A stretch of DNA of 64,000 nt. Source: Sinorhizobium arboris LMG 14919. GTDB taxonomy: Bacteria; Pseudomonadota; Alphaproteobacteria; Rhizobiales; Rhizobiaceae. The notes beneath the pieces were generated by a model, which saw nothing but the letters and a program-made list of their open reading frames with translations, was not told the origin of the DNA and did no database searches. The stretch is from positions 953,570 through 1,017,569 of the forward strand of contig NZ_ATYB01000014.1 in assembly GCF_000427465.1 (NCBI RefSeq), written 5' to 3'. Below, piece after piece: positions 9,259-18,115 of this stretch. Both the position numbers and the translations under genes were made by a program. The stretch's first letter is position 1. The number at the start of each line of letters is the position of its first letter.

Positions 9259-10782
9259 ATGGTCGAATCTGAAGCGCAGGGACGTCTGCCCGGCATCCGC
9301 CCGGTCTCCGTTGTGGATATCGGCTCCAACTCCATTCGCCTCGTCGTCTATGAAGGGCTGAGTCGTTCGCCGGCAATGCTTTTCAACGAGAAGGTGATGT
9401 GCGGCCTCGGCAAGGGCATCGATGCGACCGGCCGCATGGAGGAGGAAAGCGTTGCGCGGGCGCTGAGGGCGCTGCACCGCTTTCGTGCGCTCTCCGACCA
9501 GGCGCGCGCGACAGAGATGTATGTGCTCGCGACCGCTGCGGCGCGCGAGGCCACCAACGGAGCTGCCTTCATCGAAAGGGCGGAAGCCATCCTCGGGCAA
9601 AGGGTGAAAATCCTGAGTGGCGAGGAGGAGGCCTATTACTCGGCCATGGGTATCGTCGGCGGTTACCATGAGCCGGACGGTGTCGTCGGCGACCTCGGCG
9701 GCGGCTCGCTCGAGCTGGTCGACGTGAGCGGCAAGCGGATCGGCAAAGGTATAACGCTGCCGCTGGGCGGCATTCGCCTCTTCGAACATTCGAGCGGCTC
9801 GCTGAGCAAGGCGCGAACCTGGGTCCGCAAGTTCATGAAAAATACCGAGGTCCTGAGGAAGGGGACCGGACGGACCTTCTATGCCGTGGGCGGAACCTGG
9901 CGAGCGATCGCCAAGTTGCACATGGAGATGCACGATTACCCGCTGCACATGATGCAGGGCTACGAGATCTCCTATGAGGAGGCGCTGGCGATCCTTGCGG
10001 AAGTGATCGAGCCGAAGAATATCAAGCCCTCCGCCTATGCTACGATTTCCAAGAGCCGCCGGAACCTGCTGCCCTTCGGGGCGGTGACGATGCAGGAGGC
10101 AATCTCCATCATGAAGCCCGAGCGCATCTCCTTTTCCGCGCTCGGGGTTCGCGAGGGCTATCTCTTTTCGCTGCTTTCCGAGGAGGAACGCCAGCAGGAT
10201 CCGCTGCTGACGGCCGCCAACGAACTCGCCATCCTTCGCGCCCGCTCGCCGGAACATGCGCGCGAGCTGGCTCAATGGACCGGTCGCCTGGTGCCGTTCT
10301 TCGGTGTCGAGGAAACGGAAGAGGAGAGGCGCTACCGTCAGGCTGCTTGTCTGTTGGCGGATATCAGCTGGCGGGCGCATCCGGACTATCGCGGTCTGCA
10401 GGCGCTGAACATTATTGCCCATTCGGCCTTCACCGGCATCACCCATGCGGGGCGAGCTTATATCGCGCTCGCGAATTACTACCGGTTCGAAGGGCTCAAC
10501 GACGACGGCGCCACGAGCCCGCTCGCCGGCATCACGACGCCGCGCCTGCATGAACTGGCGAAGCTCCTGGGAGGGCTGTTGCGCGTCGCCTATCTCTTTT
10601 CGGCCTCCATGCCGGGTGTGGCGCGCCATCTCACCCTCAGGCAATCTTCGAATCCCGACATCGATCTGGAATTCGTCGTCCCGGCTGCCTATGCCGATTT
10701 CGAGGGCGAGCGCCTCGATGGCCGGCTCCAGCAGCTCGGCAAGCTGACCGGCAAAAAGCTCGCCTTCTGCTTCGAACGCTGA
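9259..10782 (+). CDS. ppx: Exopolyphosphatase (Ppx/GppA family)
   Basis: Removes terminal phosphate from polyphosphate, and possibly also acts on pppGpp. The 507-residue protein has the sugar-kinase/Hsp70-type fold: VVDIGSNSIRLVVYEG near residue 17 (phosphate loop 1), GVVGDLGGGSLELVD (phosphate loop 2), and a C-terminal helical HD-like region (HAGRAYIALANYYRFEG). It is 11 bases downstream of ppk and so in the same transcription unit. Confidence 0.94.
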   Translation: MVESEAQGRLPGIRPVSVVDIGSNSIRLVVYEGLSRSPAMLFNEKVMCGLGKGIDATGRMEEESVARALRALHRFRALSDQARATEMYVLATAAAREATNGAAFIERAEAILGQRVKILSGEEEAYYSAMGIVGGYHEPDGVVGDLGGGSLELVDVSGKRIGKGITLPLGGIRLFEHSSGSLSKARTWVRKFMKNTEVLRKGTGRTFYAVGGTWRAIAKLHMEMHDYPLHMMQGYEISYEEALAILAEVIEPKNIKPSAYATISKSRRNLLPFGAVTMQEAISIMKPERISFSALGVREGYLFSLLSEEERQQDPLLTAANELAILRARSPEHARELAQWTGRLVPFFGVEETEEERRYRQAACLLADISWRAHPDYRGLQALNIIAHSAFTGITHAGRAYIALANYYRFEGLNDDGATSPLAGITTPRLHELAKLLGGLLRVAYLFSASMPGVARHLTLRQSSNPDIDLEFVVPAAYADFEGERLDGRLQQLGKLTGKKLAFCFER

Positions 10783-10880
10783 ATGTTCTTTCGAGTGTGC
10801 GCTCGAACCGGACGCGTCAATAAGGCGCGGCACACCCCTGTGCCCTCATCCCTGCGCTCGTTGTCGCAGCGATCAGGGCA

Positions 10881-10898
10881 GCGCCGCGTTCGCGGCGC
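10881..10898. repeat. GC-rich inverted repeat between convergent ppx and phytase-like genes
   Basis: A perfect 7-bp stem (GCGCCGC / GCGGCGC) with a GTTC loop lies between the 3' ends of ppx (+) and the phytase-like gene (-). There is no U-tract on either strand, so it is a structure that could slow transcription rather than a clear terminator. Confidence 0.4.
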
Positions 10899-10942
10899 CG
10901 AAAAGCAATGCCGGTCGGCGCGACGAGCGATGTTCGGGCGAC

Positions 10943-12301
10943 TTACTCGGCCTTCAGGAACTCGCCCACTTCGAGGAGCACGAACTCGTTGTCGTCGGCC
11001 TTGTCGAGCGAACGCCCGGCGGAGAAGGGAAGGTTATTGTCGTTGCCGACGACAATATGCGCCTCGTCCACGCGGTCGACATTCTCGATGGTGACGAAGG
11101 GCATGTCGTAATAGCCCTCGCCGCCGCCCTGCCGCTTGCGGTTGTCCGGATCGGCGATGTTCAGCAGGTCGATATAGCCGATCTTGCGCACGGCCTTGCC
11201 GACGTTCTCGTCGCCCATCGCGATCTTGTAGATCCGCTTCAGCTTCGACCCGACGGCGAAGCAATCCGGCTGCGGGTTCTTGGGGTCCGCACAGGCCTTG
11301 TCGGCGGTGCCGGCGCCGTTGTCGCGCTCGATCACCAGCGCGGTCTTCTCGTCGAGCATGTTGAAGTCGCCGATCGCTTCGCCGCCTTCGGCGAGCGGAT
11401 AGAGCCAGCTGCGCCCGGTCCAGGCCTTGGTAGCGACGTCAAGCTCGAGGATCCTGAGAGCCGGCCGGCCGTCCGCTTGCTCAACGGATTCGCTGTCTGC
11501 CCAGATCGGCCCTTCGAGCAAGCCGTAGAGTTTCGAGCCGTCCTTCGAAAGTGCCAGTCCTTCGTAGCCGCCGGAGCGTTTCAGGTTGAAGGCTGGTGCC
11601 TTTTTGGAGGGATCGCCCTGCAGCGTCAGTGCCGGATTGTCGGGCGAGAGCACGGGCTTGTCCTCGACAACAGTCGGAATGACATCGGTGAGCTTGCCGG
11701 CTGTGTCGAACTTCAGGATATAAGGGCCGAATTCCTCGCCGACCCAGAAGCCGTCGGCGACCGGCTGAATGGATTCGACGTCGAAGTCGCCGCCTGTCAG
11801 ATAGCGGGTGGCCGAGCCTTCCATGACGATGGGGAAGGGGGCCTTACGGTCGGGATCGGACAAAAACAGGGTCTTCAACGCCTCGGCCTTGCCCGCATCC
11901 CAGTCGATCTTGAGATGGTGGAGCATAAGCATGGCGTCGGTGGAGTTCAGTTTGTTGCCGAAGCCATTGTCCGACAGGCTCCAGAACGTGCCGTCCTCCA
12001 TCGCCTTGATGCCGGAGAAACCCTGCATGGGCTGGCCGTTGAAGGGAAGCGACAGACCGGTCGCGCGGATGCCGTCCTTGCCGGGGACGCTGCCGAGCTC
12101 CGTGGCGCGCTTGCGGTCGGCGGTCGAGAACTTGCCCGAGGTCTTGAGGTACTCCGCGGCATCCGCCGGCGCGGCGATGATCGTGTTTGCGGGAAGGATC
12201 GCATGCGCTTTGAGCGTTGCGGGAAAGGCCGTTTCCTCCGCAAGCGCCGCGCTCGACGTCAGCAGGATCACCGCCATCGTGGCCAGAATGGATTTCGTCA
12301 T
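10943..12301 (-). CDS. Secreted phytase-like esterase family protein
   Basis: A 452-residue exported protein with a clear Sec signal (MTKSILATMAVILLTSSAALAEE, written here as residues 1-22 with cleavage after ALA). The mature part matches the phytase-like beta-propeller family often named esterase-like activity of phytase. Visible blocks include GFSGIKAMEDGTFWSLSDNG, LTGGDFDVESIQPVADG and YEGLALSKDGSKLYGLLEG. A phosphate-ester substrate is suggested only by the family name and is not established. The start is set at MTKS because the signal begins there; a longer upstream frame has no homology. It is convergent with ppx. Confidence 0.82.
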   Translation of the reverse strand: MTKSILATMAVILLTSSAALAEETAFPATLKAHAILPANTIIAAPADAAEYLKTSGKFSTADRKRATELGSVPGKDGIRATGLSLPFNGQPMQGFSGIKAMEDGTFWSLSDNGFGNKLNSTDAMLMLHHLKIDWDAGKAEALKTLFLSDPDRKAPFPIVMEGSATRYLTGGDFDVESIQPVADGFWVGEEFGPYILKFDTAGKLTDVIPTVVEDKPVLSPDNPALTLQGDPSKKAPAFNLKRSGGYEGLALSKDGSKLYGLLEGPIWADSESVEQADGRPALRILELDVATKAWTGRSWLYPLAEGGEAIGDFNMLDEKTALVIERDNGAGTADKACADPKNPQPDCFAVGSKLKRIYKIAMGDENVGKAVRKIGYIDLLNIADPDNRKRQGGGEGYYDMPFVTIENVDRVDEAHIVVGNDNNLPFSAGRSLDKADDNEFVLLEVGEFLKAE

Positions 12302-12419
12302 GAAGTTCACCTCGGGCTGGAGTTCAGATGAACCCGATAGGCGGCTTTCATGACGGCTGTTTGATGTTTGCTTTACGGTGGTGTGAAGCTTCTGTGACCG
12401 GCCGCATGACCGATGTCGA

Positions 12420-13487
12420 TCACGAAGGGAGCGAAGCTGCACGGCTGCTTGCCCCCTTGCCCTTGTCGACCGGCTCGCCTGTGCCGAGCGACAACACCGC
12501 GAGCCGCTGGCCGCGGCCCTTGACCTCGTGCTCGCCGAGATCCTCGCAACGGACGAAGACGGGCGGGCGCAGGCGGCGAAGCAGATCGGCCGAGATCAAC
12601 ACCTGGCGGTCGAGCGTTCGGCAGAGGCCCTCGAGGCGCGCCGTCGTGTTCACCGTGTCGCCGAAATAAGTGATCTTGTGTTTGTCGACGCCGATCTCTG
12701 CAGCAACGATCGTGCCGCCATGAAGGGCGGCGCGCAGGCGCGGCACCTCGCCGTAATCCTTTCGCCAGCGATGGGCGTCCGCCTCGATCTGCTCGAGGAT
12801 GTCGAACACGCAGCGGATGCAGGCCGCATCCGCAACGGCACGGTCGTACGGCCAGGTGATCACGGCAGCGTCGCCGACATAATCGTCGATGGACCCGCCA
12901 TAGCGCAGCACGGGATCAGCCATGGTTGCGAACAGCTTTCCCAGATACTCCTGCATGCGCAGATCGCCGAAGCGCTCGGCAAGCGACGTCGATCCGGCGA
13001 GATCAATGAAGAGGAATACGCGCTCCTCCTGCACCGGCTTGCGGTAGCGCCCGGTCAGCAGGCTCAGAAAAATGTCGCGGCCGAGCAATTCGCGCACCCT
13101 GAGAACGAAGATGATCGGACCGGAAGTCGCAAGCGCGTATGCCAGCACATTGAGCGATGGCAGCATGGCCTCAGTTCTGCTTTCGCGCATTACGCCGGCG
13201 ACGTGCAAAAGCAGCCCGGCGGCCGCGTAACCGACGTTGACGAACAGGAAGTAGACGGCGAGGGACGCGAGAACAAACGCCGGCGTCGCCGAGCCGTGTA
13301 TCCACCGGTGAAGACGTCGGAAAATGATGTGCCTTTCAAAGGCGAGAACCGGCATGCACATGAAGAGCGCATAGGTCGCCCCGATCAGGCCGCCGCCGCC
13401 GTAGACCACCCATGCATAAGCCATGCCGCTGCCGGCAACGACGAGCACCAAAAGAATGATCTCGAGCGTGGAAAATCTCCAGCGCAT
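12420..13487 (-). CDS. Membrane-anchored class III adenylate/guanylate cyclase
   Basis: A 355-residue protein with about four membrane helices in residues 8-130 and a class III cyclase catalytic domain from about 155 to 340. Metal-binding aspartates are visible (Asp162 in FLFIDLAGST, Asp206 in DYVGDAAV), as are the transition-state Asn280 and Arg284 in FGDTVNTTARLEG. The residue aligned with the purine-selecting Asp is Thr273, as in class IIIb enzymes. The position where many cyclases have a Lys (three before Gly205) is Asp202. Rhizobia carry many such cyclases, and the signal sensed is unknown. Confidence 0.85.
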   Translation of the reverse strand: MRWRFSTLEIILLVLVVAGSGMAYAWVVYGGGGLIGATYALFMCMPVLAFERHIIFRRLHRWIHGSATPAFVLASLAVYFLFVNVGYAAAGLLLHVAGVMRESRTEAMLPSLNVLAYALATSGPIIFVLRVRELLGRDIFLSLLTGRYRKPVQEERVFLFIDLAGSTSLAERFGDLRMQEYLGKLFATMADPVLRYGGSIDDYVGDAAVITWPYDRAVADAACIRCVFDILEQIEADAHRWRKDYGEVPRLRAALHGGTIVAAEIGVDKHKITYFGDTVNTTARLEGLCRTLDRQVLISADLLRRLRPPVFVRCEDLGEHEVKGRGQRLAVLSLGTGEPVDKGKGASSRAASLPS

Positions 13488-13514
13488 GTGGACAGCCTCG
13501 GAATCGGAGACCTG

Positions 13515-13610
13515 GCGCCGCCCGTCTTGTCAGTCGCGCAAAGGTCGCTTTAGGACTTTGAGTGGCTACATGCTTTCTCCTTCAATCGGGCACGACTGAA
13601 GGAGACATGC
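13515..13610. repeat. Rhizobial-type intergenic repeat with a 9-bp inverted repeat
   Basis: TCTCCTTCA at 13576-13584 and TGAAGGAGA at 13597-13605 form an inverted repeat. On the minus strand the adjoining bases read like a dispersed Sinorhizobium intergenic repeat I remember (CTCAAAGTCC followed by a GACCTTTGCGCG block). The rest of 13488-13740 shows no supported gene. Confidence 0.4.
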
Positions 13611-13740
13611 AGTTGTGAGCACGCGGGCGGGCGGTGCGGCTCGCCACCTAGAAATAGCTGACCGCAACCACTTGCTGCGATCAGTCGAGTGCCTCGGCTA
13701 AGCTCGGATTCGGGCGGAAAATTGTCGTCGGGTGGCGGTT

Positions 13741-14892
13741 TCAACCGCCGATTTCCATCGCCTCGATCTTTTTGTCGACGAAGCGCAATGCCACCTCGCC
13801 ATTGATGAGCTTCAGCGCCGTGTCGCCGAAGAGTTCACGCCGCCAGCCCCTGAGCGCAGCGACGTCGGCGCCTTCGCCCTCGGCTGCAATCCTGTCAAGA
13901 TCATCGCTGTTGGCAATGATCTTGGCCGCAACGCCCTCCTTTTCGGAGATGAGCTTCAAAAGTACTTTCAGCAGCTCGCTCGCCGCCGCGGCGCCTTCGG
14001 GCGCGTGGTTCTGGCGCGGCAGGCGCGGCAGCTCGGCCCTCGGAATCGCCAGGGCTTCGCCGACGGCCTCGATGAGGGCCGCGCCTGCACTGGAGCGCTC
14101 CCAGCCCTTGGGAATGGTCCTGAGGCGGCCGAGCGCCTCGGCATCCTTCGGCTGCTGCTGCGCGATCTCGTAGATCGCATCATCCTTGATAATTCGTCCG
14201 CGCGGCACGTTGCGGGCCCGCGCCTCGCGCTCGCGCCACGCCGCCACCTTCTGAAGGACTGCAAGCTCGATCGGCTTTCTCACCCGCATCTTCAGCCGTT
14301 GCCAGGCTTTGTCCGGGTGGAGGTCGTAGGTTTCCCGGCTTTCGAGGATCGCCATTTCCTCCGCAAGCCAGGAGGAGCGGCCCTCGCGTTCCAATTCCTT
14401 GGTGAGATAATGATAGATCTCCCTCAGATGAGTCACATCGGCCAGCGCGTAGTCGAGCTGCTTGTCGCTTAATGGTCTGCGGCTCCAATCGGTAAAGCGC
14501 GAGGACTTGTCGATATGTTCGTTCTTGATTCGGTTGACGAGCTGGTCATAGGAGACGCTGTCGCCGAATCCGCAGACCATGGCGGCGACCTGAGTGTCGA
14601 AGAGGGGATGAGGGATGAGATTTCCCAGATGGTGGATGATCTCGATGTCCTGCCTGGCGGCGTGAAACACCTTCACGACATCGGGGTTGCCCATGAGCGC
14701 GAAGAAGGGGGCAAGGTCGATCCCCGGTGCCATCGGATCGACGATGACGGCCATTTCCGGGTTCGCCATCTGAATGAGGCACAGCTCCGGCCAGAACGTG
14801 GTTTCGCGCAGGAACTCCGTATCGATCGTAATATAGCTTGAACGGGCCAGCTCTCGGCAGGCGGCCTCAAGATCTGCTGTCGTTTGAATCAT
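13741..14892 (-). CDS. rnd: Ribonuclease D
   Basis: A 3'-5' exoribonuclease acting on tRNA and other structured RNA 3' ends. The 383-residue product has the DEDD exonuclease domain: ITIDTEF (Asp24, Glu26), FHAARQDIEIIHHLG with the second Asp, and DYALADVTHLREIYHYL with the Tyr and Asp of the DEDDy subclass. A first HRDC domain follows (about residues 205-290, KPIELAVLQKVAAWRE) and a second degenerate helical part to the C-terminus. It lies 82 bases downstream of the multicopper oxidase gene on the same strand. Confidence 0.95.
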   Translation of the reverse strand: MIQTTADLEAACRELARSSYITIDTEFLRETTFWPELCLIQMANPEMAVIVDPMAPGIDLAPFFALMGNPDVVKVFHAARQDIEIIHHLGNLIPHPLFDTQVAAMVCGFGDSVSYDQLVNRIKNEHIDKSSRFTDWSRRPLSDKQLDYALADVTHLREIYHYLTKELEREGRSSWLAEEMAILESRETYDLHPDKAWQRLKMRVRKPIELAVLQKVAAWREREARARNVPRGRIIKDDAIYEIAQQQPKDAEALGRLRTIPKGWERSSAGAALIEAVGEALAIPRAELPRLPRQNHAPEGAAAASELLKVLLKLISEKEGVAAKIIANSDDLDRIAAEGEGADVAALRGWRRELFGDTALKLINGEVALRFVDKKIEAMEIGG

Positions 14893-14974
14893 CGGGCTTT
14901 AAATCACTGTGGCAAAAATGCGGCTTTGAGCTTTCCCGTGTACCGTTTCACGGCACCTGTCACAATCGAAATTG

Positions 14975-16432
14975 TCAGGCGACCCGGAAATAAGCCGACA
15001 TACCGGTCTTCTGATGTTCGATGATATGGCAATGGAAGACCCAGTCTCCGGGATTGTCCGCGACCAGTGCGAGCTGCGCCTGCTCGTCCGGCATGAGCAG
15101 GATCGTGTCGGTCGGTGGCGGCAGCAGGCTCCGTTTATTCGAGGCGAGGACGCGGAAGCTCAAGCCATGCAGGTGGATCGGATGGGCATGCGGCGTGCGG
15201 TTTGCAATCTCCAGCACGTAGCTTTTTCCGAGTTTGAGTTCCTCGATCGGCGCGACCGGATCGGGCGTGTCGCCGGGCCATGGAACTTTGTTGATTGCCC
15301 AAAACGTATAACCGAGCGAGCCGCAGATCGAGGCGGTCGCCTTGTGCTCGGCCGTTGCCGTCAGATCGATCGGAATCCGCTTGGCCGTCGAAAGGTCGGC
15401 CTCTGCAATAGGGTTCGGGGGCAGAGGCGCGTCATCCCCGAGGTCCCGCTTCAGCGAAGTGCCGACTGCCCGAAAGGCCGCGATCGTCCAGGGGGCGGAG
15501 CCTCGGAGATTGCCGAGCCTGGCGCGCTCGCCCTCACTTTCCGGCATGCGAAGCGCAAGGTCGGCGCGCTGGCCGGGGCCGAGGTCGAGCCGGTCGAGGG
15601 CGAAGGGGACTTCGACGGGGTTGCCGTCGAGTGCAATCACCTTGGCCCCGGCGCCTTCGAGCCCGATCGTGTAGATACGCGTGACGTCGGTGGCGGCGAT
15701 TCTGACCCGGACGAGCCCGCCGGCCGGAGCGTCGTAGACCGGCTCCCGCCGCCAGTTCGCGGTTCTCACCGTCCCATATGTCCCGCCGCGCGCCGCGTCG
15801 CGCGGTTTGAAAGGGGCGATGAATTCGCCGTTGGCCCCGAGCCGCCAGTCCCTGAGATTGAGGACGATCTCCGAATCGAAGACCGGGTCCTCCGGGTTCT
15901 CTACGACGATCACGCCTGTCAGGCCGCTCCCCATCTGCATCAGCGTGTTGCAATGCGGATGGTACCAGAAGGTGCCGGCATCCGGCGGCGTGAAGAGATA
16001 GTCGAAGCCGTCGCCGGGATAGACATATGGCTGCGTCATTTGCGGCACGCCGTCCATCGCATTGGCGATCCTCAGACCGTGCCAGTGGACGGTCGTCGGT
16101 TCGTCGAGACGGTTGACCAGTCTCGCTGCGAAAGGCTCGCCTTTGCGCATCCTGAGGACGGGCGGCATGCCGGCGGTTGCCGCTTTGCCGGGATCACGGG
16201 CCATGACCGCGGGATCATGGGCCATGCCCCGGGGATCATGGACCATGACCCGGGGATCATAGGTCATGACCCGGGGGGTGATGCCGCCGGCCGCGATCTG
16301 CGCCTCGGTGAACCGCGCCGTCAGGATCTGCGGGTCGGGGGCTGCCCCGGCCCTGGCGGCAAGACCGGCGCCGAGCGCGAAGGCGCCCCCAAGCGCGGCT
16401 GAACCCTGGAGAAATATTCGGCGGTTTAGCAT
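14975..16432 (-). CDS. Tat-exported multicopper oxidase (laccase/CueO-like)
   Basis: A 485-residue periplasmic multicopper oxidase with a twin-arginine leader (NRRIFLQGSAALGG, Arg4-Arg5). All copper ligand blocks are visible: HWHGL, WYHPHCN, HPIHLHGLSF, and the C-terminal HCHIIEHQKTGM, where Cys joins the T1 and trinuclear sites. A likely role is oxidation of Cu(I) or phenolics. Between leader and first cupredoxin domain, residues 54-81 are four tandem heptads of form xVMxxDP, rich in Met, His and Asp, encoded by a 21-bp DNA repeat. The coordinates cover a full-length gene with a normal C-terminus. Confidence 0.93.
   Translation of the reverse strand: MLNRRIFLQGSAALGGAFALGAGLAARAGAAPDPQILTARFTEAQIAAGGITPRVMTYDPRVMVHDPRGMAHDPAVMARDPGKAATAGMPPVLRMRKGEPFAARLVNRLDEPTTVHWHGLRIANAMDGVPQMTQPYVYPGDGFDYLFTPPDAGTFWYHPHCNTLMQMGSGLTGVIVVENPEDPVFDSEIVLNLRDWRLGANGEFIAPFKPRDAARGGTYGTVRTANWRREPVYDAPAGGLVRVRIAATDVTRIYTIGLEGAGAKVIALDGNPVEVPFALDRLDLGPGQRADLALRMPESEGERARLGNLRGSAPWTIAAFRAVGTSLKRDLGDDAPLPPNPIAEADLSTAKRIPIDLTATAEHKATASICGSLGYTFWAINKVPWPGDTPDPVAPIEELKLGKSYVLEIANRTPHAHPIHLHGLSFRVLASNKRSLLPPPTDTILLMPDEQAQLALVADNPGDWVFHCHIIEHQKTGMSAYFRVA
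16191..16274. repeat. Four-unit 21-bp tandem repeat inside the multicopper oxidase gene
   Basis: Four contiguous 21-bp units, each starting GGATCA followed by a CATG-containing core and ending in a C/G run, differ by only a few bases. Because 21 is a multiple of three, copy number can change without a frameshift. Each unit encodes one heptad of the Met/Asp-rich linker. Confidence 0.85.
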
Positions 16433-16578
16433 CGGTATCTTTGCTTGTCTGTTCCCGAGTAAAAGGGGCGTGCGCGGCGAGGTCGTTTCGCCCTGCGAAA
16501 ACGATCCGGCCCGTTATTAAACCTGATTTTCACTTTCAGCAATTAGGCGGGCCCGCGCCCCGCTGTCGCCCGAAGGGA

Positions 16579-17814
16579 TCAAGGTTCCTTCCGCGTCTGG
16601 CCGCCTGCAAGTTTGTTGAAGAATGACGATGTGCGCAGAAGGCTGCGGAAGCGCATCGACCGTTCCTCGGTTGGAACGGGCTTGCGCGCAGTCATGCGCC
16701 GGAGCGTGTAGAGCATGAAGAGAGCCAGGACAGCTGCCATATAGACGAAAAGCACCTGCGGTTCGAAGATCTCGAGCAGGAAGGACGCCAGGAGCGGTCC
16801 AATGATGGCTCCGAGCGACCAGAAGAAAAGCATGCCGGCGGAAACCAGCGCATGCTGGCCCTCCGCCGCATGGTCGTTGGCATGCGCGGAGCAGAGCGAG
16901 AAGAGCGGCATCGCGAAGGCGCCGAAGGCGAAGATGCCGGCGAAGTTCAACCACTCGTCGCTGCCGGCGACGAAGGCGAGGAAGAGCCCCGCGAGAAGGG
17001 AGCCGAAGGTGGCGACCAGGATGATCAGCCTGCGATCGAGCCGGTCGGAATAATATCCGAGCGGATATTGAAGCACGACGCCGCCGATGATGCCCGCGCT
17101 CATAAAGGTCGCGATCGCGGTCACCGACAGACCGATCTCCTGCGCATAGATCGGTCCGAGCGAACGGAACGCGGCATTGGTGAGGCCGACGACGATGCAG
17201 CCGATGGTGGCCAGCGGCGAGATGTTCCAGAGCGCCTTCACGTCGAAGCGTATCGCTTCCGGCGCAACCGGGCTCGAGCGGTCGGCAAAGGAGATCGGAA
17301 CGAGCGAGAGTGTCAGCGCCATCGAGACGATGGCGAAAAGTTCGAACCCCCCGATCCCGATTCCGGGGATTGCATATTGCGCAGCCGTCACCGAGCCGAG
17401 ATCGACGAGGCGATAGACCGACAGGGTGCGAGCGCGATTGGCATTGGTGACGCTGGCATTCAACCAGCTCTCCACCGTGGCGAACAGGCTCGCGAAGCAT
17501 ATGCCGGCTACGAGCCGCATCAGGAACCAGAACCATGGATCGATGATGAGCACCATGGCGATGGCAGCGGCGGAAGCGATGGCGGCCATTGCCGAGAAGG
17601 TGCGGATATGGCCGATCGCCCGCAGAATGCGGGTGACATAGACGCAGCCGATCGCGAAGCCGACATTGTAGCCGGCGCCGATCACGCCGATCAGCGAGGT
17701 AGAGAACCCCTCTTCGAGCGCTCTCAAGGAAATGAACGTGCCCTGCAACCCGTTGCCGCCGATCAGAATGCCTGCGGTGACGAGCAGCGGGATGAGCGGG
17801 CGAATCTGGGACAT
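16579..17814 (-). CDS. MFS transporter (YcaD-like)
   Basis: A 411-residue major facilitator with about 12 membrane segments. Residues after the first helix carry [18 protein letters not shown], and the second half begins near [16 protein letters not shown]. The [10 protein letters not shown] loop matches the conserved MFS cytoplasmic motif. It resembles the YcaD group; the substrate is unknown. The start at [12 protein letters not shown] is chosen because it begins directly before the first helix; a longer upstream frame is Arg/Pro-rich non-coding sequence. It diverges from aspS. Confidence 0.85.
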   Translation of the reverse strand: MSQIRPLIPLLVTAGILIGGNGLQGTFISLRALEEGFSTSLIGVIGAGYNVGFAIGCVYVTRILRAIGHIRTFSAMAAIASAAAIAMVLIIDPWFWFLMRLVAGICFASLFATVESWLNASVTNANRARTLSVYRLVDLGSVTAAQYAIPGIGIGGFELFAIVSMALTLSLVPISFADRSSPVAPEAIRFDVKALWNISPLATIGCIVVGLTNAAFRSLGPIYAQEIGLSVTAIATFMSAGIIGGVVLQYPLGYYSDRLDRRLIILVATFGSLLAGLFLAFVAGSDEWLNFAGIFAFGAFAMPLFSLCSAHANDHAAEGQHALVSAGMLFFWSLGAIIGPLLASFLLEIFEPQVLFVYMAAVLALFMLYTLRRMTARKPVPTEERSMRFRSLLRTSSFFNKLAGGQTRKEP

Positions 17815-18115
17815 GGGGCAGGAGGCATCCGATTGCGGCCGCGACTCGCGCGATACGCGACCCTTTCTCCTGTTTAACCGCGGCGGACGAGCGGGAACAG
17901 TAGCAATTTGTGACCGCCCGTGTCGAAATTTGCGCCTTACCGCTCGCGGCCGTGATCGAAGCGGTGGTTTCTGCCGCCCGGCGGCGCTCTTGCCGGCGGC
18001 GTGCTGCGGCCTTGACAAAACCGGCGCATCATGCGCTTTTCCGCCCGACTTTGACCATGCCGCCCTGCGCCGTTCTGCGAGCCGCGCGGCTTTTAAGCAA
18101 TTCCGGGACTATACG
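17815..18115. promoter_or_regulatory. Divergent intergenic region between the MFS gene and aspS
   Basis: No gene is supported in these 301 bases. On the plus strand CTTGAC at 18011-18016 could be a -35 box for aspS, but the bases 17 further on (CGCTTT) are a poor -10 element. No T-box or other leader motif is seen. Confidence 0.35.

Noticed and set aside
13550..13744. A 64-codon minus-strand open frame between the cyclase and rnd
   Set aside because: It overlaps an intergenic repeat and the end of rnd, has no ribosome binding site and no protein-like pattern.
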